NCBI GenBank assembly: GCA_029861485.1
Contig: JAOTZF010000035.1
Coordinates: 1 to 10,522, forward strand
Origin: Thermoleophilia bacterium
GTDB lineage: Bacteria; Actinomycetota; Thermoleophilia; Miltoncostaeales; Miltoncostaeaceae
Reading direction: 5' to 3'
DNA length: 10,522 nt
Numbering within the stretch: the first letter of the stretch is position 1; every line of letters starts with the position of its first letter. The notes beneath the pieces were generated by a model. That model was not told where the DNA came from and searched no databases. It saw nothing but the letters and a program-made list of their open reading frames with translations. The position numbers were made by a program, and so were the translations under genes. Positions 1 to 6,897 of the stretch are shown piece by piece.

Positions 1-438
1 CTGGTGGGCGTCACCTTCACGCCCGACGTGTTCGCTGCGGCGGTCAGCTACGTCGGCCCGTCCAGCCTGGTCACCATCCTGCGCTCCACGCCGGAGTACT
101 GGCGCCCGCTGCTGAAGGGCACCTGGCATCGCTACGTCGGCGACCCGGACGACCCCGAGCAGCTCCCCGACCTGGAGGCCCGCTCGCCCCTCAATTACGT
201 CGACCGGATCGTCACGCCGCTGCTCATCGTCCAGGGCGCCAACGACCCGCGGGTCAAGCAGCAGGAGTCCGACCAGATCGTGGCGGCCATGCGTGAGCGC
301 GACGTCGACGTCGAGTACATCCTCAAGGAGGACGAAGGCCACGGCTTCGTCGTCCCCGAGAACCGAATGGAGGTCTATCGCGCCATGGAGGGCTTCTTCG
401 CGAAGCACCTCGGCGGGCGGGCGGAGGGCGCGCCCTAG
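1..438 (+). CDS. S9-family prolyl oligopeptidase-like hydrolase, C-terminal part (5' end outside window)
   Basis: This is the C-terminal ~145 residues of an alpha/beta-hydrolase of the S9 (prolyl oligopeptidase / acylaminoacyl-peptidase) family, which cleaves short peptides or N-terminally blocked peptides with a Ser-Asp-His triad. The frame is open from base 1 and ends at TAG 436-438. The GTG at 4-6 is only an internal codon, because the conserved nucleophile motif (GxSxGG) must lie upstream of the window. Counting residues from that GTG, the visible family features are GVTFTPDVFAAAVSYVGPS just after the nucleophile elbow, SPLNYVDRI at 61-69, the strand and acid loop LLIVQGANDPRV with the likely catalytic Asp81, and DEGHGF with the likely catalytic His113. 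The ending KHLGGR is typical of this family. It is convergent with nurA across a 141-base gap. Family assignment is firm; the substrate cannot be judged from this fragment. Confidence 0.87.
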   Translation: MVGVTFTPDVFAAAVSYVGPSSLVTILRSTPEYWRPLLKGTWHRYVGDPDDPEQLPDLEARSPLNYVDRIVTPLLIVQGANDPRVKQQESDQIVAAMRERDVDVEYILKEDEGHGFVVPENRMEVYRAMEGFFAKHLGGRAEGAP

Positions 439-446
439 GGAATCAG

Positions 447-480
447 GCGCCGCAGACCGGCCATGGCCGGTTGGCGGCGC
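447..480 (+). terminator. Strong hairpin after the S9 hydrolase, terminator candidate
   Basis: An outer 7-bp stem (447-453 with 474-480) and an inner perfect 16-base palindrome (456-471, ACCGGCCATGGCCGGT) are joined through a single A/G mismatch and a G-U pair. The hairpin starts 8 bases after the hydrolase stop, in the convergent gap before nurA, where a terminator is expected. No U-tract follows on either strand, so it is not a classical intrinsic terminator; U-less hairpins are often proposed as terminators in high-GC bacteria. Structure is seen directly; function is inferred. Confidence 0.45.
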
Positions 481-545
481 GGTGTGGTCCGAACGAGGGT
501 CCACGGCAGCAGACCGCGGAGGGCCACGAACGCAGGCGCGCCGAT

Positions 546-571
546 GAGCGCGCTCCGCCAGTTGGGCGCTC
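546..571 (-). terminator. Weaker hairpin just downstream of nurA
   Basis: An inverted repeat of 6 bp (546-551 GAGCGC with 566-571 GCGCTC) with a 14-base loop begins 8 bases beyond the nurA stop. It could end the herA-sbcD-sbcC-nurA transcript, but it lacks a U-tract and 6-bp GC stems arise easily by chance at this composition. The rest of the 439-579 gap shows nothing else. Confidence 0.2.
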
Positions 572-579
572 TCTGAACG

Positions 580-1500
580 CTATGGAGTTTGGCTTGCCAC
601 CTGGCGCAAAGCTCTCAAGAACAGCCCTCGGTCACCCAACCGGTGATGGAGCTCCCGCTCCAGAGCACCGATCGGAAGCAGATTCTGCGGCGCGCGCGGG
701 TCCTGGTGGCTCTTCGACGCAAAGGCGAGCAGGGTCCGGCTCACCCGGTTCGCGATCTCGGTGAGGTCCCCCTCCGGCGGATCCGGAGGCATCTCGCATC
801 GGGCGATGTCGGCCCAACGGTGGGCTCGCTCGCCGGGAAGCCGGAGGTACCACGTGAGGCGTGACGTTCCCAGCCTCGAGATCATGAAGACCGGGGTGCG
901 CTGCCCGGCGCTGAGTGCGGCTACCGCGTCGGAGACCAGCTCATTGCCGTAGGCGCGGTAGTGCGTCTTCACGTAGCCCACGGTGAGCTGATCGTCCTTC
1001 ACCGTGCCGCGAAGCGGGCCGTCGAGCACGAGCAGGTCGCTGACCGGCAGCCGCGCGGCGACCTTGAGCTCCAGGTCGAGCATGGCCTTGTGCGCCTCCA
1101 TCGTGAGCTCCTCCGCGCTGTCGCCCGCGGCTGACCGTTGGCGGTAGGTGAAGCCGGGGATCGGCGTTACGTCCTTTGCGCCCTCGGCATTGCAGAACAC
1201 CCCACGCTCGACCTGGACGCCGGTGATCTCCGCGGTGCCGTCGCTGACGACCGCTCCCGCGGCCCACGAGGCCATGAGGCCGCGGCAGTCGCTGTCCTTG
1301 CCTTCGGCGACGACCCAGGTGTCTCGCCGCCGCACCCCGTCCACGAACGCGACCCGCGCGAAGGGCTGACCGGCGCAGTCGATGGCGCCCCAGTCGTCGG
1401 CCTGCCGTTCGACCTCCACGTTGACCGGGGAGTCCTCGGCGGGCTCTTCGGGGAGCGGCGCCGTGTGCTCGGGCGCCCAGGATTCGGGGATGTACCTCAC
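580..1500 (-). CDS. nurA: NurA-like 5'-3' nuclease, partner of HerA
   Basis: This 306-residue protein fits the NurA nuclease family, which uses an RNase H-like fold and divalent metal to degrade DNA ends together with the HerA translocase. Visible features are the first metal-binding Asp in VAFVDGVRR (Asp54), a second acidic motif LLVLDGPLRG (Asp160) followed by GYVKTH (Lys178, His180), the LRLPGER / RWADIARCE stretch, and a C-terminal element with DPRAPQNLLPIGALE and a final RLGD, typical of the family end. The GTG start (1500-1498) lies 19 bases after the sbcC stop; I see no clear Shine-Dalgarno sequence there, so translation probably depends on ribosomes arriving from sbcC. It is the last gene of the unit. 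NurA diverges strongly between lineages, so the assignment rests on these motifs plus the position beside herA and sbcCD. The residues before about 45 look poorly conserved and the exact start is uncertain. Confidence 0.87.
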   Translation of the reverse strand: MRYIPESWAPEHTAPLPEEPAEDSPVNVEVERQADDWGAIDCAGQPFARVAFVDGVRRRDTWVVAEGKDSDCRGLMASWAAGAVVSDGTAEITGVQVERGVFCNAEGAKDVTPIPGFTYRQRSAAGDSAEELTMEAHKAMLDLELKVAARLPVSDLLVLDGPLRGTVKDDQLTVGYVKTHYRAYGNELVSDAVAALSAGQRTPVFMISRLGTSRLTWYLRLPGERAHRWADIARCEMPPDPPEGDLTEIANRVSRTLLAFASKSHQDPRAPQNLLPIGALERELHHRLGDRGLFLRALRQVASQTP

Positions 1501-1519
1501 ACCGGTGATTGTGGCTGCG

Positions 1520-3904
1520 CTACCGGTCGACGCGCTCGACCGTGGCGGTGCCGCCCTGCTTTCGTACCTCGAACCGAGTCGGAAGGCGCTCGGCGAGCTC
1601 GGGGATGTGGCTCACCACACCGACCGCGCGCCCGCGCCCCCCCAGCTCCTCGAGAGCCGCCGCGACCGTATCGAGAGTGTCCAAGTCGAGGCTGCCGAAG
1701 CCCTCGTCCAGGAAGATGGACTCCAGCCGGTGAGCTCCTGCGTGCGCCATCTCGGCAATCTGATCCGCCAGGGCAAGAGCGAGCGCCAGCGACGCCAGGA
1801 AGGTCTCGCCGCCGGAGAGCGTGCGCACCGAGCGGGTCGCGTCGGCGCTGGTGTGGTCGACGACCTCGAAGCCGGAGCCCCGTCGATCGACCTTGAGGGA
1901 GTACGTCCCGTCCGACAGCTCGTTCAGGATGCCGCTCGCGCCCTCCACCAGGCGCTGTAACGCCTGCTCGAGCACCCACTTCTCGAAGTGATTGGCCGAG
2001 AGGTGGGTGCCGAGCATCGAGGCCACCTGGTGGGTCTCGCGGTGCCGCCGTTGCTCGCTGATCAACTCGCGCCGCCGTAGAAGGGCGTCCCGAGCGGCGC
2101 TCAACCGCTCTTCGACCCGCGCTGCCTCGGCCGCGGCTGCCTCCCGTGGTTGGGATCCGGCGTCCACGCCGAGCCCTGCGCAGGCCGCCGTAAGCTCCTC
2201 CTCGATCCCCAGCCGCTCCCGCTCCATGAGCTCTCCCTCCTTCCGGGCAGCATCGGCGCGGTCCGCCAGCTGGGGCGCCGTCTGCGCCGCCCAGTCGGCG
2301 AGCCGCCGCCAGTCCTCGGCAAGACTCGCGTGAGCGGCCGCCGGCGGCCCGAGCGTTGCGACGGAGTCGCGTGCCTGGTCCAGATCCCCGCGCAGCCCCG
2401 CCTGCCGGGCGACCAGGCTCTCGCCGCGAGCTCTCGCCTCGTCGAGCTCCTTTTGACGACTCGCCACGAGTCGCCGCGCCTCCCGCAGCCTGTCCTCGCT
2501 TGCGTCCAACCCCCTCAGCCCGGCGGCCGCGTCCTCGGTGGAGGGAGATTCCGCCAGCTGAACGTCGATACGGCGAAGCGCATCCGCCGCGCTCGCGACC
2601 TGCGCCGCGTGGACCTCGCGAGCCCGCGACGCCGCCTCCAGCGCTCCCCTGCAGGTGGCCGCTGCCCCTGTTGCCGCCCGTGCAGCGCTCTCGGCCTCGG
2701 TCAGCCTCGTGGAGTGCTCGTGCTCAGGCAGCTTACCCACGACCTGCCGGCACACCGGGCAGGGTTCGCCGACGTTGAGCGCACCGACCAGCGCGTGAGC
2801 GCGGTCCAGGCCGTGCGCCTTCTCGAGGGCCTCGCGGGCGCAGACCTCGGCGCGCTCAGCGTCGCGGAGCTGAACCTCAGCCGCCGCGGCGCGCGCCTCG
2901 ACGTCCGCCGCCTCGCTCTCCAAGCGCGCGAGGCCCTGCGCGGCGGCGGCACGTTCAGCGTGAAGGTGGATCGTCCGCTCCAGTCGACCGCGCGCCCCGC
3001 GATCGGGTTGCTCCGCCTCGACTCGATCTGCCTCTGCGGTCGCAGTCCGGTGCTCGGCTTCGGCTGTCTCGAGCTGCTTCGTCGCGTCACGAATCTCTTC
3101 GTCGAGGCGCAACACCTCATCCGGGATCGCGATGGCGCGAAGCGAGTCCGCCAGCGCGCCAGCCCGCTCAGCGTCAGATCGCGCTGCCCGGGCGCTTTCG
3201 GCCAGCTCGATCAGCCGCGCCGCCGCCGACCCCATGCGGGCGACGAGCTGCGCGATCGCCTCGGCGCGTCGCTCCAGGGCGCGGACCTGCTCCTCGGTTG
3301 CCGTCTCTAGCCCGTGCAGCTGCTCGTCGATGGTTGCGAGACGCCCTTCGCTGCGGCTCGCCCGCTGGCGGGCCATCTGGGCCATGCGCTCGTAGATGTC
3401 GAGGTCGAGCAGGTGGATCAGCAGGTCCTGACGACTGCGCGGCGTGTCGTGCAGGAAGCGCGCGAACTCGCCTTGGGGCAGCACGACGCAGGTCGTGAAA
3501 TGGGAATAGGAGAGGCCCAGCAGGCGCTCTACCTCGGCGCTGACGGCGTCGGCGTCTCCGGCCAGGACCTCATCGCCGCGTTGCAGGCGGGCCTCGCGCG
3601 TGCTGGCACCGCCGCGAGAGCCCAGGCGAGCCACCCTCACGGCGCTGTAGGACACTCCGTCGACGGTGAAGTCCAACCGCACCCGAGCCTCTACAGCGCC
3701 CTGGCTGATGACCGGCTCGATGCGGCGCGGGTTCGCGTACCGCGGCACCGTGCCGTAGAGGGCGAAGGTAATGGCGTCGATCAGGCTCGACTTGCCGGCT
3801 CCGGTCGGCCCGCTGAGGGCGAACAGCTCAGCCCCGGAGAAGTCGACCTCTGTTGGTGCGCGAAATGCGGTGAAGCCCTCGAGCTGCAGCCGCTCCGGTC
3901 TCAC
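1520..3904 (-). CDS. sbcC: SbcC/Rad50 DNA-repair ATPase with zinc hook
   Basis: This is the ATPase subunit of the SbcCD (Rad50-Mre11) complex, which binds and processes DNA double-strand-break ends and hairpins. Of its 794 residues, the N-terminal ATPase lobe has the Walker A motif GPTGAGKS (32-39) and the Q-loop LPQGEF (Gln144). Two long Glu/Arg/Ala-rich coiled-coil arms flank a zinc-hook CPVC at 382-385. The C-terminal lobe has the signature LSGGE (696-700), Walker B and catalytic Glu in FLDEGFGSLD (Asp733, Glu734), and the His switch VSHIP (His766). All ATPase motifs are intact. The hook sits near the middle and each arm is about 200 residues, so the protein is clearly shorter than the ~1050-residue E. 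coli SbcC and nearer to archaeal Rad50. The GTG start overlaps the sbcD stop by 4 bases (GTGA) and has a strong ribosome-binding site, so the two subunits are translationally coupled. Confidence 0.97.
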   Translation of the reverse strand: MRPERLQLEGFTAFRAPTEVDFSGAELFALSGPTGAGKSSLIDAITFALYGTVPRYANPRRIEPVISQGAVEARVRLDFTVDGVSYSAVRVARLGSRGGASTREARLQRGDEVLAGDADAVSAEVERLLGLSYSHFTTCVVLPQGEFARFLHDTPRSRQDLLIHLLDLDIYERMAQMARQRASRSEGRLATIDEQLHGLETATEEQVRALERRAEAIAQLVARMGSAAARLIELAESARAARSDAERAGALADSLRAIAIPDEVLRLDEEIRDATKQLETAEAEHRTATAEADRVEAEQPDRGARGRLERTIHLHAERAAAAQGLARLESEAADVEARAAAAEVQLRDAERAEVCAREALEKAHGLDRAHALVGALNVGEPCPVCRQVVGKLPEHEHSTRLTEAESAARAATGAAATCRGALEAASRAREVHAAQVASAADALRRIDVQLAESPSTEDAAAGLRGLDASEDRLREARRLVASRQKELDEARARGESLVARQAGLRGDLDQARDSVATLGPPAAAHASLAEDWRRLADWAAQTAPQLADRADAARKEGELMERERLGIEEELTAACAGLGVDAGSQPREAAAAEAARVEERLSAARDALLRRRELISEQRRHRETHQVASMLGTHLSANHFEKWVLEQALQRLVEGASGILNELSDGTYSLKVDRRGSGFEVVDHTSADATRSVRTLSGGETFLASLALALALADQIAEMAHAGAHRLESIFLDEGFGSLDLDTLDTVAAALEELGGRGRAVGVVSHIPELAERLPTRFEVRKQGGTATVERVDR

Positions 3905-5049
3905 GCGCCGGCCTCCTCGTGGAGTTCCGCGAACAGCGCGATAAGCCGCGGGTCCTCGATGTCGTTGAGCTCCAGGTATTCGGCGAAGAGCTCGCCCGGC
4001 TGGCGGCCGATGCGCCGCGGTCGGGCGGGCGTGTCCCGATCCTCGAGGCGTTCGATCATCACCTCGACGGCGTTCGGGAAGTGCTCGCGCACGTCGTCGG
4101 CCAGACCCGGCCGGGCTACCTCGTGCACTCGCACGCGCAGCCAGTCCTCACCGATCGAATCGGACTGTGGAATCAGCTCGCCCAGGCTCCCCGCGAGCGT
4201 CCTCAGGCGGCGACCCTCGGTGAGCGGGACCTGGTCGATCTTGGCCGGCCGACCCGCCTCCGCGTCGATCACCAGCACGTGCTTGCTGTCGTTCTCCTCG
4301 CCGAAGTCCAGCTGGAGCGGCGAGCCGCAGTACCAGCTCGGGCAGGGCGCGGCCATCTCTTGGGTGCGGTGTAGATGCCCCAGGGCCACGTAGTGAAGCG
4401 CCGAGCTGAACGCGCCGGCGGGCACCGCGTAGGCGCCCAGGGTATGGACGCTCCGCTCCCCACCCCCGAGGAGGCCGCCGGAGACCGTAAGATGGCCGGC
4501 GAGGACGTTCACCGCCCCGGTCGCCTGCTCGAGCGGGGCACAAAGGCTCGCGATGACGCGGGCGACACGCTCCGCATAGGTCTGGGCGTGCTGGTCGGGG
4601 TCCTCGGCCATCAGTTGCTCGACCCGGACGATCCCCCGTTGGGAGACGAAGGGCAGCAGGGCGAGGTTCAGCCGCTCGCCGCCATCGAGCGTGATGCTCT
4701 GGACTCCGCCCTCGTGCGGCCGGGCGGCCTCCGAGAGAGCGATGACGTTCCCGAGCTCCAACAGGGGGGACACGGCCGCGAGCCGGCGAGGGTTGTCGTG
4801 GTTGCCGGCGATCACCACCACCCGCTGTGCGATCGTGGCCAGGCGAAGCAGCGTCGAGTAGACGATCTGCTCGGACTCGGCGGTGGGCGCGGCGGTCTCG
4901 AAGAGGTCGCCCGCGACGATCACCACGTCGACCTCGCGCTGCTCGGCGATCCGCGAGATCTCGTCGAGCACCGAGCGGTGCTCGTCGGCCCGGCTGCGCC
5001 CGCGGATCTGTCTGCCGACGTGCCAGTCGGCGGTGTGGAGGAGCCTCAC
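3901..5049 (-). CDS. sbcD: SbcD/Mre11 exonuclease-endonuclease subunit
   Basis: This 382-residue protein is the calcineurin-like metallophosphoesterase subunit of SbcCD. It cuts DNA ends in an Mn-dependent manner with SbcC/Rad50 as its ATP-driven regulator. The metal-binding motifs are all in order: HTADWHVGR (Asp8, His10), VIVAGDLFE (Asp49), VIAGNHDNP (Asn84, His85), LAGHLTV (His186) and ALGHLHR (His225, His227). A C-terminal helical/capping region of about 110 residues follows, including the section that would contact the base of the SbcC coiled coil. Length fits bacterial SbcD. The start is GTG at 5049-5047, giving MRLLHTADWH, the usual N-terminus; no clear Shine-Dalgarno sequence precedes it. 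It follows the herA stop by 12 bases and overlaps sbcC by 4, placing it in the middle of a single transcription unit. Confidence 0.97.
   Translation of the reverse strand: MRLLHTADWHVGRQIRGRSRADEHRSVLDEISRIAEQREVDVVIVAGDLFETAAPTAESEQIVYSTLLRLATIAQRVVVIAGNHDNPRRLAAVSPLLELGNVIALSEAARPHEGGVQSITLDGGERLNLALLPFVSQRGIVRVEQLMAEDPDQHAQTYAERVARVIASLCAPLEQATGAVNVLAGHLTVSGGLLGGGERSVHTLGAYAVPAGAFSSALHYVALGHLHRTQEMAAPCPSWYCGSPLQLDFGEENDSKHVLVIDAEAGRPAKIDQVPLTEGRRLRTLAGSLGELIPQSDSIGEDWLRVRVHEVARPGLADDVREHFPNAVEVMIERLEDRDTPARPRRIGRQPGELFAEYLELNDIEDPRLIALFAELHEEAGA
3912..3918 (-). promoter_or_regulatory. Ribosome-binding site for sbcC
   Basis: GAGGAGG is seen on the minus strand, 7 bases before the GTG at 3904 and inside the last codons of sbcD. 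It is the best Shine-Dalgarno match in the repair unit and decides the GTG start of sbcC that overlaps the sbcD stop. Confidence 0.8.
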
Positions 5050-5061
5050 GCGCCCGTCGGG

Positions 5062-6762
5062 CTAGAGGCCGCTGAATGGGTCATCGGGACCCTGCCCGCG
5101 GGATGGCGCCGCCTCGCTCGACCTCGTCGCCCAGGCCGGGAACGGGAACTGGGTGACGAGGGGAATGGGGATCTCCGGCTGGCTGATCAGCATCGTGCCG
5201 GGCTTGATGATGGTGGCCCGCTGGCGCTGGACGTGGGGAAGGAACGCATACTCCCGCCGCCCCGCCTCGGCGGTGTCGAGCCGACCGACCACGCGGATCG
5301 CGCTGTTGGCGATGATCCGCCGCTCGACCTCGCTGGCCGTCTGCTGGGCGCCGATCAGGATCATCCCCAGCGACCGCCCCCGCTCCGCGACGTCGAGCAG
5401 GATCTCTTTGATCGGACTGGTGCCCTCGCGGGGCGCGTACTTGTTCAGCTCGTCGAGCACGACGAATTGCAGAGGCCTGGCATGGCCCTCTTTCTCCTTG
5501 CGCTCGAAAGCCCGCCGCAGCACCACGCCCACGACGAAGCGCTGCGCCCGGTCGCGCAGGTTGTGCAGATCGACGACCGTGACCTGCTCCTCGAAACGGA
5601 CCGCGTGCCGCTCGGGGTGGGGCACGTCGGCCCGGATGAGGTGCTCGAGGTCGCGCACCGCGCCCCACAGCCGGCGTACGAAGGCGTTCACCGTTCCGAG
5701 GCCGATGGAACGGCCTGCCCAGCGCATTCCGTCGCCGTCCTCATCGAGGACTTTGGCCTCGATGAGCTCGACCAGCTCACGGAAGGTCCGCACCACCTGC
5801 CCCTCGATGGAGACTGCTCCGTCGCCGGCCGCTGTCGCGCGCGCCAATTGATGGGCCACGTTGTGAACGACCATCGTGTACTGCTGTCGGTCGTCCTCGG
5901 CGTCGGCGAACAGGAACGGCAGCAGCTCGTCTCGGCAGAACTCGTGGAGGGTCCAGAAGAACGAGGTGACTCCCGAGATGCGGCTCGAGACCTGCGGCGT
6001 GGCAGTGGGGTCATCCGGGCGTGGCGGCGCGAGCACGCTGAGACTCGAAAACGCACCGGCGGAGAGCCCGAGCGCTCCGTATCGCGCCCGCTCGCTCTCG
6101 GAGAGCTGAGTGTTCTCATGGTCGAGGAACAGCAGATCCTCGCCCTTCACGTTGAAGATCAGGGCCTTGGTGTTGTTGGCCTCGTTTCCCAGCACGCCCG
6201 AGTGGAAGAGCCCGTAGAGCAGGAAGGTCGCGTATGAGGTCTTGGTCGCGACACCGGAGACCCCGCTGATGTTCACGTGGGCGCCACGGGTGCCGTCCAA
6301 GAACTCCAGGTTGAGGTAGATCGGCTCGTCGTCGCGGCTCAAGCCTGCGGGGACGCGGCTGGCCATACCGTCGAAGAACAGCGCCTCGTCGCGCAGGCTG
6401 TCCGAGGCCTTGCGCACCTCCTGCCCGGGAAGCGGCGGCACGAAGATCTCGGGTTCGAAGCGAGTCGCCTGGATGAGCGCGGCGCGCGAGGTCTCGGCCG
6501 GCAGGGTCGCCTCCGCGACGTGGAAGACGTCGCTGTCGCGCTCGACACCTTCGAAGCGGGCGCGCACCTGGTTCACGACCCCGAATATGCGGACCGTCTC
6601 GCCGGGACCCGGCAGGGTCCGCTCCAGGGCCACGACGTCGTCGAGTTGAAGGTAGGCGTCGGGCGCCAGGCCGACCCAGAACTCTAGCGGAGTGGCGTCC
6701 TCGGTGCCGATCACCAGGCCCACGACGGGGCTGCGGTCCGAGGACTCGAGAGAGGCGACCAT
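5062..6762 (-). CDS. herA: HerA-like FtsK/HerA-superfamily DNA translocase with variant P-loop
   Basis: The protein (566 residues from ATG 6762) matches HerA, a hexameric DNA-pumping ATPase that works with NurA in end resection. The N-terminal ~130 residues form a HAS-barrel-like domain (GLVIGTEDATPLEFWVG, then VRIFGVVNQVRARFEG), followed by PLPGQEV, a HerA-type linker. The P-loop region is NISGVSGVATKTS with Lys174; this differs from the canonical GxxGxGKT by one extra residue and lacks the Gly before Lys. Walker B plus catalytic Glu is FVVLDELNKYAP (Asp437, Glu438). Sensor and arginine-finger-like segments follow (ILIGAQQTASEVERR, then AIRVVGRLD with Arg494). In-frame starts at GTG 6819 and ATG 6804 would add 19 or 14 residues; I prefer 6762 because the HAS barrel begins just after it. 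It heads the unit and is 12 bases from sbcD. Less likely, it is a HerA-like ATPase of another subfamily. Confidence 0.88.
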   Translation of the reverse strand: MVASLESSDRSPVVGLVIGTEDATPLEFWVGLAPDAYLQLDDVVALERTLPGPGETVRIFGVVNQVRARFEGVERDSDVFHVAEATLPAETSRAALIQATRFEPEIFVPPLPGQEVRKASDSLRDEALFFDGMASRVPAGLSRDDEPIYLNLEFLDGTRGAHVNISGVSGVATKTSYATFLLYGLFHSGVLGNEANNTKALIFNVKGEDLLFLDHENTQLSESERARYGALGLSAGAFSSLSVLAPPRPDDPTATPQVSSRISGVTSFFWTLHEFCRDELLPFLFADAEDDRQQYTMVVHNVAHQLARATAAGDGAVSIEGQVVRTFRELVELIEAKVLDEDGDGMRWAGRSIGLGTVNAFVRRLWGAVRDLEHLIRADVPHPERHAVRFEEQVTVVDLHNLRDRAQRFVVGVVLRRAFERKEKEGHARPLQFVVLDELNKYAPREGTSPIKEILLDVAERGRSLGMILIGAQQTASEVERRIIANSAIRVVGRLDTAEAGRREYAFLPHVQRQRATIIKPGTMLISQPEIPIPLVTQFPFPAWATRSSEAAPSRGQGPDDPFSGL

Positions 6763-6770
6763 GAAGGCTA

Positions 6771-6776
6771 AACCTA
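6771..6776 (-). promoter_or_regulatory. Possible -10 element of the herA unit (leaderless start)
   Basis: TAGGTT on the minus strand lies 8 bases before the preferred herA ATG, which would put the transcription start at or next to the start codon. There is no Shine-Dalgarno sequence at this ATG, and leaderless transcripts are common in Actinobacteria, so the two facts agree. I see no good -35 hexamer. It is a weak, short match. Confidence 0.2.
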
Positions 6777-6865
6777 GAGTCCAGAACGGACGCGGGGCAG
6801 GCATCCGGTCGCCTGGCACTTCCGCCGAGTGGCACTGGGGCCGACCCGCGCGCGGGCGAAGGCAA

Positions 6866-6897
6866 GGCGCGGCGCAGCCGCCATGCGTGGCCGCGCC
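6866..6897 (-). terminator. Hairpin between ald and herA, terminator candidate
   Basis: A perfect 8-bp stem (GGCGCGGC at 6866-6873 with GCCGCGCC at 6890-6897) encloses a 16-base loop that can add a 3-bp GCA/TGC inner stem. On the minus strand it is followed by TTGCCTTC, only mildly T-rich. It lies about 180 bases beyond the ald stop and upstream of herA, so it could separate the purH-protease-ald and herA-nurA units. Pairing is seen; terminator function is inferred. Confidence 0.3.

Noticed and set aside
2150..3310. A 386-codon plus-strand open frame inside sbcC
   Set aside because: It mirrors the coiled-coil region of sbcC and is Arg/Pro/Gly-rich with no domain-like pattern; it is a shadow of the real gene.
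4375..6237. A very long open frame on the plus strand (620 codons) opposite herA and sbcD
   Set aside because: It lies antisense to two genes with complete catalytic motifs, has low-complexity Arg/Gly/Asp/Leu-rich composition and no recognisable domain; long antisense frames are expected at this GC content.
580..6762. Reading the herA-nurA region as an anti-phage defence system
   Set aside because: Known HerA-based defence systems pair HerA with SIR2 or DUF4297 effectors; here the partners are NurA and complete SbcCD, with housekeeping genes on both sides and no mobile elements, which fits DNA repair better.
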